From: Acidilobaceae archaeon
Lineage (GTDB): Archaea; Thermoproteota; Thermoprotei_A; Sulfolobales; Acidilobaceae
Reading direction: 5' to 3'
NCBI GenBank assembly: GCA_026985435.1
Contig: JALSQL010000102.1
Coordinates: 1 to 9,305, forward strand
DNA length: 9,305 nucleotides
How positions within the stretch are numbered: position 1 is the stretch's first letter; the number at the start of each line of letters is the position of its first letter. This document shows positions 1-6,116 of this stretch, in pieces. Under the pieces are notes generated by a model. It searched no databases. It saw nothing but the letters and a program-made list of their open reading frames with translations, and was not told the origin of the DNA. Both the position numbers and the translations under genes were made by a program.

Positions 1-16
1 GGGCTGGTGCGCCGGT

Positions 17-778
17 TTGGGCTCGAGCGGCAGGCACGTGCTGGTAATACACCCCCTGTGCCCTACCAGTTACAGGCTAGTGGTGGGCCTCGAGGGGAGG
101 GGGCTCCTATCGAGGGTGGACCTTGAGGTCCTCTACACCCCCAGGCCCCTCGGCGGGGTGTTCCCGTGGAGCGTCCCGCTCCTAGTCTCGCCGGAGGGGG
201 AGCCCCTGGCGATGGACCCCCTCGAGCCCGGGGAGGCCGCTGCAATACTTGAGGGCCGGGCGCCCCCGCGGGGCGGCGGGCTCGAGGAGGCCTTCGCCAC
301 CAGCGTGCTCTACAGCGCCTTCGCCAGCAGCGTCGCCCTGGCCCACCGGGGCCTCGAGCCCATGCTCGACGAGAGCTTCCTAAAGCCAGCGCTCAGGCTG
401 GCCTGGGCAGCCCTAGCCCCCGGAGAGGCCCGGGAGAGGCTCCAGGCCAGCCTGCCGGGGCTCTACGCTAGGGAGAGGGAGAGGATCGCGAGGGCCCTCA
501 GCGTCGCAGTCGTGAGGCACCTCTGGTACTCGGGCTGGGGCGCGGGGGAGCTCGAGGGCGTCGACGAGGGCGTGGTAGGCGCCGTGGTGCTCTCGATGGC
601 GAGCGTCGGCAGGGCCTTCCTGCCGCCGGAGCCCGGGAAGCCCGACATGGCCGGGTTCATGGCGGGCTTCATAAGGAGGAGGGCGCGGGGCCTGCTGGCG
701 AAGGTTGAGAGGGAGCACAGGGAGATAGTGGGCGACAGGCGCTACTGGGCCCTGATAGGGGAGCGGCCCCGCCGCTAG
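17..778 (+). CDS. Uncharacterised protein, probable thioredoxin/GST-like fold plus helical domain
   Basis: I do not recognise a named family. The first 80 residues look like a thioredoxin or GST N-terminal fold: a beta strand (HVLVIHP) runs into C15-P-T-S18, the place where redox members carry CxxC or CxxS. Near residues 50-66 come a Ser-Val-Pro that could be the cis-proline and then a strand pair (LLVSPEGEPLAMD). Residues 88-253 are mostly helical, rich in Ala, Arg and Glu, with no clear motif, and the C-terminus is basic. There is no signal peptide or membrane segment, so a cytosolic protein is expected. The TTG at 17 has a GGTG at 6-9 at a sensible distance, but the frame is open to the window edge and GTG 38 is another possible start, so the 5' end is uncertain. 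It ends about 100 bases before the Memo start. A glutaredoxin- or GST-like role is inference only; a monothiol site would argue against a disulfide reductase. Confidence 0.6.
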   Translation: MGSSGRHVLVIHPLCPTSYRLVVGLEGRGLLSRVDLEVLYTPRPLGGVFPWSVPLLVSPEGEPLAMDPLEPGEAAAILEGRAPPRGGGLEEAFATSVLYSAFASSVALAHRGLEPMLDESFLKPALRLAWAALAPGEARERLQASLPGLYARERERIARALSVAVVRHLWYSGWGAGELEGVDEGVVGAVVLSMASVGRAFLPPEPGKPDMAGFMAGFIRRRARGLLAKVEREHREIVGDRRYWALIGERPRR

Positions 779-800
779 CCCCGCGGGCATGGGGGCGAAG

Positions 801-808
801 AGCTTATC
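801..808 (+). promoter_or_regulatory. TATA-like promoter element of the Memo gene
   Basis: The sequence AGCTTATC is an AT-rich island in very GC-rich DNA and follows a purine stretch (GGGGGCGAAG) that could act as the BRE. Transcription would start about 25 bases downstream, near 828-832. That lies before the TTG start chosen at 879 but after the ATG at 789, so the element helps decide the start. No start site has been measured. Confidence 0.5.
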
Positions 809-820
809 GGGCGGAGCCCG
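808..820 (+). repeat. Short perfect inverted repeat between TATA box and expected transcription start
   Basis: CGGGC (808-812) and GCCCG (816-820) form a perfect palindrome around GGA. It abuts the TATA-like box, where an archaeal repressor operator would be placed. Five-base arms are common by chance in DNA this GC-rich, so the functional reading is weak. Confidence 0.25.
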
Positions 821-866
821 CATTCTGGTAGTACGCAGTGTAGCCGCGCCAGCCCAGGCTAGGAGC

Positions 867-875
867 GGGGGGAGA
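867..875 (+). promoter_or_regulatory. Ribosome binding site supporting the TTG 879 start of Memo
   Basis: A purine run GGGGGGAGA ends three bases before TTG 879 and resembles the archaeal GGAGGTGA site, although the spacing is short. The AGGAG at 861-865 is an alternative at a longer distance. No comparable site precedes the ATG at 789. Confidence 0.45.
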
Positions 876-878
876 GAC

Positions 879-1757
879 TTGCTCGCGGCCAGCCGCAGGA
901 GGCCAGCGGTTGCAGGCTACTTCTACCCGGCCGAGCCGGGGGAGCTCAGGTCTATGATCGAGTGGGCGTTCAGGCACCCCCTCGGGCCGGGCAGGCTGCC
1001 GGAGGTCTCAGGGTCGAGGAGGAGGCTCAGCCTGGGGTTCGTGGCGCCCCACGCGGGGTACATGTACAGCGGGCCCGTGGCGGCCCACGTCTACTACAGG
1101 CTCGCAGTGGAGGGGGCGCCCGAGACCGTGGTCATAGCCGGGCCCAACCACACGGGCGCCGGCAGCCTAATCAGCGTCTACAAGGAGGGAGTCTGGGAGA
1201 CGCCACTGGGCGAGGTGGAGATAGACTCCGAGCTGGCGAGGGCGATGATAGAGAACAGCAGGTTCCTCGACCCCGACGAGAGGGCGCACGCCTACGAGCA
1301 CAGCGTTGAGGTCCAGGTACCCTTCCTCCAGTACCTCTTCGGGTCGAAGGTGAGGATCGTCCCCATCGTGATACTCCACCAGACCCTAGAGGTCGCAGAG
1401 GACCTGGCCAGGGCCCTTAAGAGGGCCGTGGAGGAGACTGGGAGGGACGTGGTGTTCATAGCGAGCAGCGACTTCACACACTACGAGCCCCACGAGTCGG
1501 CCGCGAGGAAGGACTCCATAGCGCTAGACGCCATACGCAGGGTGGACCCAGAGGCGCTCATGGCGGTGGTCGAGAAGTACAACATAACAATGTGCGGCCC
1601 GGGCCCCGTGGCGGCGCTCCTGTACCTGGCGAGGATGGAGGGCGTCAGGGAGGCGGAGGTGCTCAGGTACGCCACAAGCGGCGACGTGACCGGCGAGAGG
1701 AGCTGGGTCGTCGGCTACGCCGCCGTCAGGGTGCCAGCCCCCGAGGCCCAAGGCTAG
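879..1757 (+). CDS. Memo-family protein (AmmeMemoRadiSam system protein B)
   Basis: This is a full-length Memo/MEMO1-family protein of 292 residues, a fold related to extradiol dioxygenases and widespread in archaea. Family signatures are seen in order: RRPAVAGYFYP near residues 7-17, APHAGYMYSGP at 56-66, GPNHTG at 88-93, YEHSVEVQVPFLQ at 139-151, ASSDFTHYEPH at 195-205, MCGPGP at 238-243 and ATSGDVTGERSWVVGYAA at 265-282. His58, His91 and Cys239 correspond to the three metal-ligand positions described for human Memo. I chose TTG 879 over ATG 789: the family starts just before RRPAVAG, a purine-rich ribosome site precedes it, and the likely promoter at 801-808 lies downstream of the ATG. In other organisms this protein is often linked to a radical SAM partner and an AMMECR1 protein; neither is in this window. 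Its biochemical role in archaea is unsettled. It stands directly upstream of the isoprenoid operon, a conserved archaeal neighbourhood. Confidence 0.93.
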   Translation: MLAASRRRPAVAGYFYPAEPGELRSMIEWAFRHPLGPGRLPEVSGSRRRLSLGFVAPHAGYMYSGPVAAHVYYRLAVEGAPETVVIAGPNHTGAGSLISVYKEGVWETPLGEVEIDSELARAMIENSRFLDPDERAHAYEHSVEVQVPFLQYLFGSKVRIVPIVILHQTLEVAEDLARALKRAVEETGRDVVFIASSDFTHYEPHESAARKDSIALDAIRRVDPEALMAVVEKYNITMCGPGPVAALLYLARMEGVREAEVLRYATSGDVTGERSWVVGYAAVRVPAPEAQG

Positions 1758-1778
1758 CCCCCAGCCTCGCCGCGGCGA

Positions 1779-1787
1779 ACACTATAG
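1779..1787 (+). promoter_or_regulatory. TATA-like promoter element of the isoprenoid operon
   Basis: ACACTATAG stands out in the GC-rich 69-base gap after the Memo stop. A start about 25 bases downstream, near 1806-1812, would leave a leader of roughly 15-20 bases containing the ribosome site GGGAGGG (1816-1822) before GTG 1827. No later gap in the operon has room for a promoter until the one before gltX, so this is the likely start of a five-gene transcript. Confidence 0.55.
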
Positions 1788-1826
1788 ACCCGCCGCGCCG
1801 CCCAGCCAGCCCCCCGGGAGGGACCT

Positions 1827-2615
1827 GTGAGGCTAGCCATCAGCATACCAGCGGTCATCTCCGGCGTCCCAGTGCCGGACGCCGAGAACCCCCTCATAGC
1901 CGCCCCGACGGCGCGGGCCGTCGTCAGCGTTAGCATCGAGGAGTGCGGCGAGCCCGCCGTCGAAGCGCCCCCCCTCCCGGGCGGGGCCAGCGGGGCCCTC
2001 CGGGGCTTCTGGGCCAGGCTCTCCGAGGGCCTCTCGGCCAGGCTCTGCGCCAGCCTAGACCTGGAGGCGGTCCACGGCCGCCCCGGCCCCGCGGGCCTCT
2101 ACGCCGCAGCCACCGTCGCCCTCCTCCACGCCCTGGCCAGGAGGCACGGGGACGTGATGACTAGCGGTGAGATAGTGGAGATAGCGAGGCTGGCCGACCC
2201 CTTCGACTACACGGGGATAGCCGGCTGGGCTGGCGTGATGGACGCCCTCCGCTACTCGGCGGCCACGGGGAGGGTGGTCGCCTGGAGGAACGACGAGGAC
2301 CACGGCGACATAGCTGAGGGGGGTGCTGGGCTGCGGTTCCGCTCCCCCAGGCCGCCCGCCAGGCCGAGGGTGGAGAGGGGCAGGCTCGGGGGCGACGTCT
2401 ACTCGGCGATAATCCGCCTGGCTGGCGTGGCGACCCTCTCGGCAGCCGTCAGGATCCGGGATGGGGAGGACCCCCTGGAGGCCGTGTGGACCTACAAGCC
2501 AGTCGACGAGGCGATGGCCCTACTCCTCTGGGGCGCCACGCCGCCGGGGGAGGACTGCATACTCTCCCCCGGGCTCCCCGGGGTGTTCGAGGAGCACTGC
2601 AGGGGTGAGGCATGA
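1827..2615 (+). CDS. Divergent GHMP-kinase-like protein in the mevalonate kinase position
   Basis: By position this should be mevalonate kinase: it lies between Memo and isopentenyl phosphate kinase, as mvk does in many archaea. The 262-residue product is shorter than the usual 300-320 and the GHMP motifs are eroded. The N-terminal strand and ENPLIAAP (about 19-26) fit the start of the fold, but the GEHAVV motif is missing. The ATP loop PxxxGLGSSAA appears only as PGPAGLYAAATVALLHAL (about 86-103). The stretch VMDALRYSAATGRVVAW fits the segment carrying the catalytic Asp and its Gly-Gly turn, so the Asp may be kept. The Gly-rich third motif is absent or reduced to WGATPPGEDC near the end. GTG 1827 follows GGGAGGG by four bases, and the TGA abuts the IPK ATG. 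It could be a specialised kinase, a non-catalytic relative, or an unrelated protein. Codon use matches its neighbours and the frame is intact, so it is probably under selection. Confidence 0.6.
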   Translation: MRLAISIPAVISGVPVPDAENPLIAAPTARAVVSVSIEECGEPAVEAPPLPGGASGALRGFWARLSEGLSARLCASLDLEAVHGRPGPAGLYAAATVALLHALARRHGDVMTSGEIVEIARLADPFDYTGIAGWAGVMDALRYSAATGRVVAWRNDEDHGDIAEGGAGLRFRSPRPPARPRVERGRLGGDVYSAIIRLAGVATLSAAVRIRDGEDPLEAVWTYKPVDEAMALLLWGATPPGEDCILSPGLPGVFEEHCRGEA

Positions 2616-3365
2616 ATGGCCGGGCGGCCCTGCGGGCTGGCGGCCGTGAAGCTGGGCGGGAGCCTCGTGACGGTGAAGAGCAGGCCCTACACGATAGACT
2701 GGGGCTCACTCAGGGGCGCCGCTAGCCAGCTGGCGGCCCACCGCCAGCGTGGGGGTAGGCTCGTGCTCGTGCACGGGGGCGGCAGCTTCGGGCACGCCGA
2801 GGTCGAGAGGCTCCGCGCCGAGCTGGGCTCGCCAGAGCTCCCAGCCAGCGCCGCCGCCAGGGTGCAGCACGCGATGCTACGCCTCGCGACGGCGGTCGCC
2901 GAGGCCCTGATAGGCGCGGGGCTGCCGGCGAGCGTGCACCCGGCCCACACGCTCTGCGGCTGCGGCCCCTGCAGCTACAAGCCCCTAGAGGCCGACCTGG
3001 GGGAGGGGCTCACCCCCACGACCTACGGGGACGCCATCCCCTGCGGCGGCCGGACGCTCATAGTCAGCGGGGACCAGCTCGTGGTGGAGGCCGCCCTCAG
3101 CCTCGGGGCCGACTGCGTCTTGTTCGCCATAGACAAGCCGGGAGTCATAGGCCCCCGGGGGGAGGTGCTGGAGGAGGTGTCCCCGGCCTCGGCGCTCGGC
3201 GACGCCGGCGGGCCCGCCGCGGCCGACGTCACCGGGGGCCTGAGGGGGAAGCTGGAGTGGGCCTTCAGGGCTGCAGCCAGCGGTGTCGAGGTGAGGATAG
3301 TCGGGGGCCAGCTCATCCTTAAAGCGCTGCGGGGCGAGCCGGTCGGGACCAGGGTAGTGGTGTAG
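2616..3365 (+). CDS. Isopentenyl phosphate kinase
   Basis: This cytosolic amino acid kinase-fold enzyme phosphorylates isopentenyl phosphate with ATP to isopentenyl diphosphate, the last step of the archaeal mevalonate route. Its 249 residues match the family length. Visible motifs are VKLGGSLVT at 11-19 (Lys12 at the nucleotide site), LVHGGGSFGH at 51-60 with His60, the His that marks IPKs and separates them from related acid kinases, LIVSGDQLV at 148-156, LFAIDKPGV at 169-177 and DVTGGLRGK at 204-212. The ATG directly follows the previous gene's TGA (2613-2615), and a near-consensus ribosome site GGGGTGA lies at 2602-2608, so translational coupling is likely. Unusual is CGCGPC at residues 114-119, three cysteines in a segment near the substrate lid, with no counterpart that I recall in the family. 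Archaeal gene databases often label this protein an aspartate or acetylglutamate kinase homologue; His60 and the operon argue for IPK. Confidence 0.93.
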   Translation: MAGRPCGLAAVKLGGSLVTVKSRPYTIDWGSLRGAASQLAAHRQRGGRLVLVHGGGSFGHAEVERLRAELGSPELPASAAARVQHAMLRLATAVAEALIGAGLPASVHPAHTLCGCGPCSYKPLEADLGEGLTPTTYGDAIPCGGRTLIVSGDQLVVEAALSLGADCVLFAIDKPGVIGPRGEVLEEVSPASALGDAGGPAAADVTGGLRGKLEWAFRAAASGVEVRIVGGQLILKALRGEPVGTRVVV

Positions 3366-3369
3366 GGTC

Positions 3370-4503
3370 TTGGAGGAGGGTACCCTGCCTAGGAAGCTCG
3401 ACCACATAAGGGTCACGCTCGAGAGGCCCGTGGAGTCCCGGCACCCCACGCTCCTCTCGGAGGTTAGGATAGTCCACCAGCCGCTCCCCGAGCTGGACCT
3501 CGGCGAGGTTGACGTGTCAGTCGAGCTATTCGGCAAGAGGCTGAGGGCTCCGCTCATGATAACCGGCATGACCGGCGGCCACCCCGCGGTGAGGGGCATC
3601 AACGCCTCGCTGGCGAGGGTGGCCGAGAGGCTCGGCATAGCGATAGGCGTGGGCAGCCAGAGGGCGGCCATCGAGAGGCCCGAGGTCGCGGACACGTTCA
3701 GGGTTGTGAGGGAGGAGGCCCCCACCACCGTGGTGGTCGCCAACCTGGGGGCGCCCCAGCTGGCCCTGGGCTACGGGCTCCGGGAGGCGGAGAGGGCGGT
3801 CGAGATGGTTGAGGCCGACGCCCTCGCGGTGCACCTCAACCCGGCGCAGGAGGCGTTCCAGGTTGAGGGGGACACCAACTACCGCGGCGTCCTCAGGGCG
3901 ATCAAGGAGATAGTGGACGGGCTCGACGTGCCGGTGATAGTCAAGGAGACGGGCACGGGCCTCTCCAGGGAGGCCGTAGCCCAGCTCAGGGCCCTCGGGG
4001 TCGAGTGCTTCGACGTCTCCGGCCTGGGGGGCACCAACTGGGTCAAGGTCGAGGTCCTCCGAGCCCAGGAGCGGGGCGTCAGGCCGCCCGTGGAGCCGGA
4101 CGGCTTCACAGACTACTGGGGCAACCCGACCGCGGTGGCGGTGGCCGAGGCCAGGGTGGCGGCCCCCGATGCGTGCGTGATAGCCAGCGGCGGGGTGAGG
4201 ACCGGCCTAGACGCGGCTAGAGCCATAGTGCTGGGCGCCGACCTAGCCGGGGTGGCGCTGCCAGCCCTCAGGGCGCTCCTGCGCGGGGGCGAGGAGGCGC
4301 TCGAGAGGCTGCTGAGGGGCATGATAGACCAGGTTAGGGTGGCCGCCTACCTGGCCGGGGCGAGGAGCACAGTCGACCTCATGCTCAGGCCGGCGGTGCT
4401 CGGGCCCCGGCTGGCGGCCGAGCTGGCCTGGAGGGGTATAAGCTGGGGCGACCTTGTTAGGGCTAAAATCGCGAGGGCCGCGGCCCTCGGGAGGCGGGTG
4501 TAG
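3370..4503 (+). CDS. fni: Type 2 isopentenyl-diphosphate delta-isomerase (FMN-dependent)
   Basis: The enzyme interconverts IPP and DMAPP using reduced FMN, supplying the allylic primer for the prenyl synthase encoded next. The 377 residues slightly exceed the usual 350-370. A TIM-barrel with type 2 signatures is seen: RKLDHIRV at 8-15, LMITGMTGG at 62-70, GVGSQRA at 93-99, ANLGAPQL at 124-131, HLNPAQE at 155-161 (Gln160 and Glu161 at the catalytic and Mg-binding positions), IVKETGTGLS at 190-199, DVSGLGGTNW at 215-224 and SGGVRTGLDAARAIVLGAD at 273-291. All expected FMN and substrate motifs are intact. The start is unclear. TTG 3370 is the only ordinary start after the in-frame stop at 3355, but it has a poor ribosome site, while GGAGGAGGG lies inside the frame at 3372-3380. 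The gap to IPK is four bases and the gap to the prenyl synthase two. Confidence 0.94.
   Translation: MEEGTLPRKLDHIRVTLERPVESRHPTLLSEVRIVHQPLPELDLGEVDVSVELFGKRLRAPLMITGMTGGHPAVRGINASLARVAERLGIAIGVGSQRAAIERPEVADTFRVVREEAPTTVVVANLGAPQLALGYGLREAERAVEMVEADALAVHLNPAQEAFQVEGDTNYRGVLRAIKEIVDGLDVPVIVKETGTGLSREAVAQLRALGVECFDVSGLGGTNWVKVEVLRAQERGVRPPVEPDGFTDYWGNPTAVAVAEARVAAPDACVIASGGVRTGLDAARAIVLGADLAGVALPALRALLRGGEEALERLLRGMIDQVRVAAYLAGARSTVDLMLRPAVLGPRLAAELAWRGISWGDLVRAKIARAAALGRRV
3372..3380 (+). promoter_or_regulatory. Strong Shine-Dalgarno-like motif inside the 5' end of the isomerase frame
   Basis: GGAGGAGGG is the best ribosome-site match around this gene, yet it lies just after the TTG at 3370. 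The in-frame CTG at 3385 sits at normal spacing behind it and would give a protein starting next to the conserved RKLDHI segment. The motif could also be only the codons for Glu-Glu-Gly. Confidence 0.3.
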
Positions 4504-4505
4504 TA

Positions 4506-5522
4506 GTGGTGCCCCTGCCCCCGACGCTGTCGAGGTTCCTCTCCAGGTACGCCATGGCCGTGGACGCCTTCATATCGGACCACGTCAGGGGGATGCCAGA
4601 GCAGCTCTACGCCGCCGGGCTCCACCTCATAAGGGCTGGAGGTAAGAGGCTGAGGCCCGCGGTTGTGTTGCTCTTCGCCAGGGCCCTCGGCGGCGTCGAG
4701 TCCGAGCACCGCGCGGTCCCCCTGGCGGCCGCCGTGGAGCTATTCCACAACTTCACACTGATACACGATGACATAATGGACGAGGACGAGACCCGGAGGG
4801 GGGTGCCAACCACCCACGTGGTCTACGGGCGGGACATGGCGATACTCGCCGGGGACCTACTCCACGCTGAGGCCTTCCGGGCGGTCTACAGGGGGCTGGA
4901 GTACGGGCTCGAGCCGGAGGTCGTAGCCAAGGCGGCCGGCGTGCTGGCCTGGGCGGCCAAGAGGGTCTCAGAGGGTCAGGCCCTGGATATGGCCTTCGAG
5001 GGGAGGTGGGACGTCACTGTCAAGGACTACCTCGACATGATCTACCTGAAGACGGGGGCCCTCATCGAGGCCTCGGCGGCCCTGGGGAGCCTGGCTGCCA
5101 TGGGCGACGAGGGTTACGTCGAGGCGGCCAGGCAGTACGGCAGGCTGGTGGGGGTCGCCTTCCAGATAAGGGACGACTACCTCGGGGTCTACGGTGACCC
5201 GGCGAAGACCGGGAAGCCGGTCTACAGCGACCTCAGGAGGGGGAAGAAGACCATCCTGGTCCTACACGCCCTCCAGGCGCTGCCCCGCGAGAGGGCCGAG
5301 AGGCTGAGGTCCATACTCGGCAACCCGGCAGCCAGCGAGGAGGAGCTCGCCGAGGCCGCGGAGCTCATACGGGAGAGCGGGGCTGTGGAGTACGCCATGG
5401 GGCTGGCCAGGGAGATGGCGGAGAACGCGCAGAGGCTGCTCGACGACCTCCCCGTCGACGACTCCACGGCGGCGGAGGCCCTGCGCGAGCTCGCGCTATT
5501 CTCGGTTGAGAGGGAGAGGTAG
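4506..5522 (+). CDS. Short-chain polyprenyl diphosphate synthase, geranylgeranyl diphosphate synthase type
   Basis: A trans-isoprenyl diphosphate synthase of 338 residues that builds the lipid side-chain precursor from IPP and DMAPP. Motifs are GGKRLRP at 45-51, the first Asp-rich motif DDIMD at 88-92 followed by EDETRRGVPT, GDLLHAEAF at 116-124, SEGQALDM at 155-162, YLKTGALIEAS at 180-190, and the second Asp-rich region FQIRDDYLGVYGD at 219-231 followed by GKPVYSDLRRGKKT. The second motif reads DDYLG rather than DDxxD, a form I associate with crenarchaeal enzymes. Phe83, five residues before the first Asp motif, fits type I archaeal GGPP synthases, where an aromatic residue there limits the product to C20. 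A C25 product cannot be excluded, since Aeropyrum makes C25 lipids. Start: GTG 4506 or the adjacent GTG 4509, two bases after the isomerase stop, with GGGAGG at 4489-4494 and GGGTG at 4496-4500 upstream. Confidence 0.93.
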   Translation: MVPLPPTLSRFLSRYAMAVDAFISDHVRGMPEQLYAAGLHLIRAGGKRLRPAVVLLFARALGGVESEHRAVPLAAAVELFHNFTLIHDDIMDEDETRRGVPTTHVVYGRDMAILAGDLLHAEAFRAVYRGLEYGLEPEVVAKAAGVLAWAAKRVSEGQALDMAFEGRWDVTVKDYLDMIYLKTGALIEASAALGSLAAMGDEGYVEAARQYGRLVGVAFQIRDDYLGVYGDPAKTGKPVYSDLRRGKKTILVLHALQALPRERAERLRSILGNPAASEEELAEAAELIRESGAVEYAMGLAREMAENAQRLLDDLPVDDSTAAEALRELALFSVERER

Positions 5523-5524
5523 TT

Positions 5525-6049
5525 TTGTCCCTCAACCACACCTTCAAGCCGAGCGACTACGAGTTCCCCCGGCTCTACATACGTGGCCGCGGGTCGGGGG
5601 AGTACATGGTAGTAGACCTGGAGAGGCGGGCCTACAGGCTCACCCGCAGCCCCCCGCCGGGCGGCGTGGCCCTGGGGCTGGCGCCCTACGAGGCCGGCTG
5701 GGGGGTGGTATTCGACCCCGTCGAGGCCAGGGTGGCCAGGGACTTCGCCGTAGTACTCCCCTGGGCTGGGGGTAGGGCGCTCTACGTCCGCGCCGGCACC
5801 CCGGTCATGCTCGTGGAGGCCGCGGGGAGGCACGTCAACCTGGTGGCGCGCGAGGGCTCGAGGGTGAGGGCCAGGAACGTCCTCGCCTACGTTGTGACCG
5901 GCCGCGGCGACACGAGGACCGTGAGGGCTGGGGTTGAGGGGGTGGTAGTCTACATAGCGTGGGATGCCGGGGCGCCCCACGAGAGGTACGCCTACCTCAT
6001 AGCCAGCCCCGCGGACGTGGAGGAGCTCGAGCCCGAGCCGGGGGGTTAG
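5525..6049 (+). CDS. Conserved-type archaeal protein with biotinyl/lipoyl-like barrel (DUF2118-like)
   Basis: This small protein of 174 residues closes the isoprenoid operon. Its function is not known to me; it resembles the archaeal family I recall as DUF2118, from memory and not checked. The N-terminal half (about 5-85) is strand-rich with FPRLYIRG and YMVVDLERRAYRL. Residues about 88-145 follow the pattern of a biotinyl/lipoyl barrel: LYVRAGTPVMLVEA, VAREGSRVRARNVLAYVVTGRG, then RTVRAGVEGVVVYI, which is the usual hydrophobic strand, EG-V turn, L-YV strand, hairpin and G-V-Y-I strand. The hairpin that would present the modified lysine reads TGRGDT, so no biotin or lipoate is expected. No signal or membrane segment is seen, and the tail is acidic and Pro-rich. 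TTG 5525 lies two bases after the synthase stop, with GGGAGAGGT at 5512-5520 in front. A binding or scaffold role near the prenyl synthase is a guess. Confidence 0.75.
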   Translation: MSLNHTFKPSDYEFPRLYIRGRGSGEYMVVDLERRAYRLTRSPPPGGVALGLAPYEAGWGVVFDPVEARVARDFAVVLPWAGGRALYVRAGTPVMLVEAAGRHVNLVAREGSRVRARNVLAYVVTGRGDTRTVRAGVEGVVVYIAWDAGAPHERYAYLIASPADVEELEPEPGG

Positions 6050-6069
6050 CCGGGCGGCGGGCGCGCCAG

Positions 6070-6078
6070 CTCTTTATC
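6070..6078 (+). promoter_or_regulatory. TATA-like promoter element of the gltX-pheS unit
   Basis: CTCTTTATC is the only AT-rich stretch in the 67 bases between the DUF2118-like gene and gltX. Transcription would begin near 6097-6103, in front of the ribosome site at 6102-6108 and the TTG at 6117. The GTG at 6084 would then be untranscribed, which supports the shorter protein. Confidence 0.6.
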
Positions 6079-6101
6079 CCGGGGTGCCCGCCGCCCCCCT
6101 C

Positions 6102-6108
6102 GGGGGTG
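6102..6108 (+). promoter_or_regulatory. Ribosome binding site deciding the TTG 6117 start of gltX
   Basis: GGGGGTG matches the core of the archaeal GGAGGTGA site and stands eight bases before TTG 6117. Just upstream, a C run at 6094-6099 could pair with the G run in a small hairpin, but only if transcription starts before it. Confidence 0.5.
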
Positions 6109-6116
6109 CCGCCAGC

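Noticed and set aside
789..878. N-terminal extension of Memo from ATG 789
   Set aside because: The 30 extra residues match no family feature, start upstream of the likely TATA box, and lack a ribosome site.
1592..1933. Plus-strand frame of 113 codons bridging Memo and the next gene
   Set aside because: The product is Arg/Pro/Gly-rich nonsense overlapping two better genes and the promoter at 1779-1787.
2985..3743. Open frame of 252 codons on the minus strand
   Set aside because: It runs antisense across ipk and the isomerase, with no recognisable motif, and is explained by base composition.
5222..5980. Open frame of 252 codons on the minus strand
   Set aside because: It overlaps the ends of the prenyl synthase and the DUF2118-like gene and shows only low-complexity Pro/Arg/Ser sequence.
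6084..6116. GTG 6084 as gltX start
   Set aside because: It lies about ten bases after the TATA-like box, so it would not be in the transcript. TTG 6117 has a good ribosome site.
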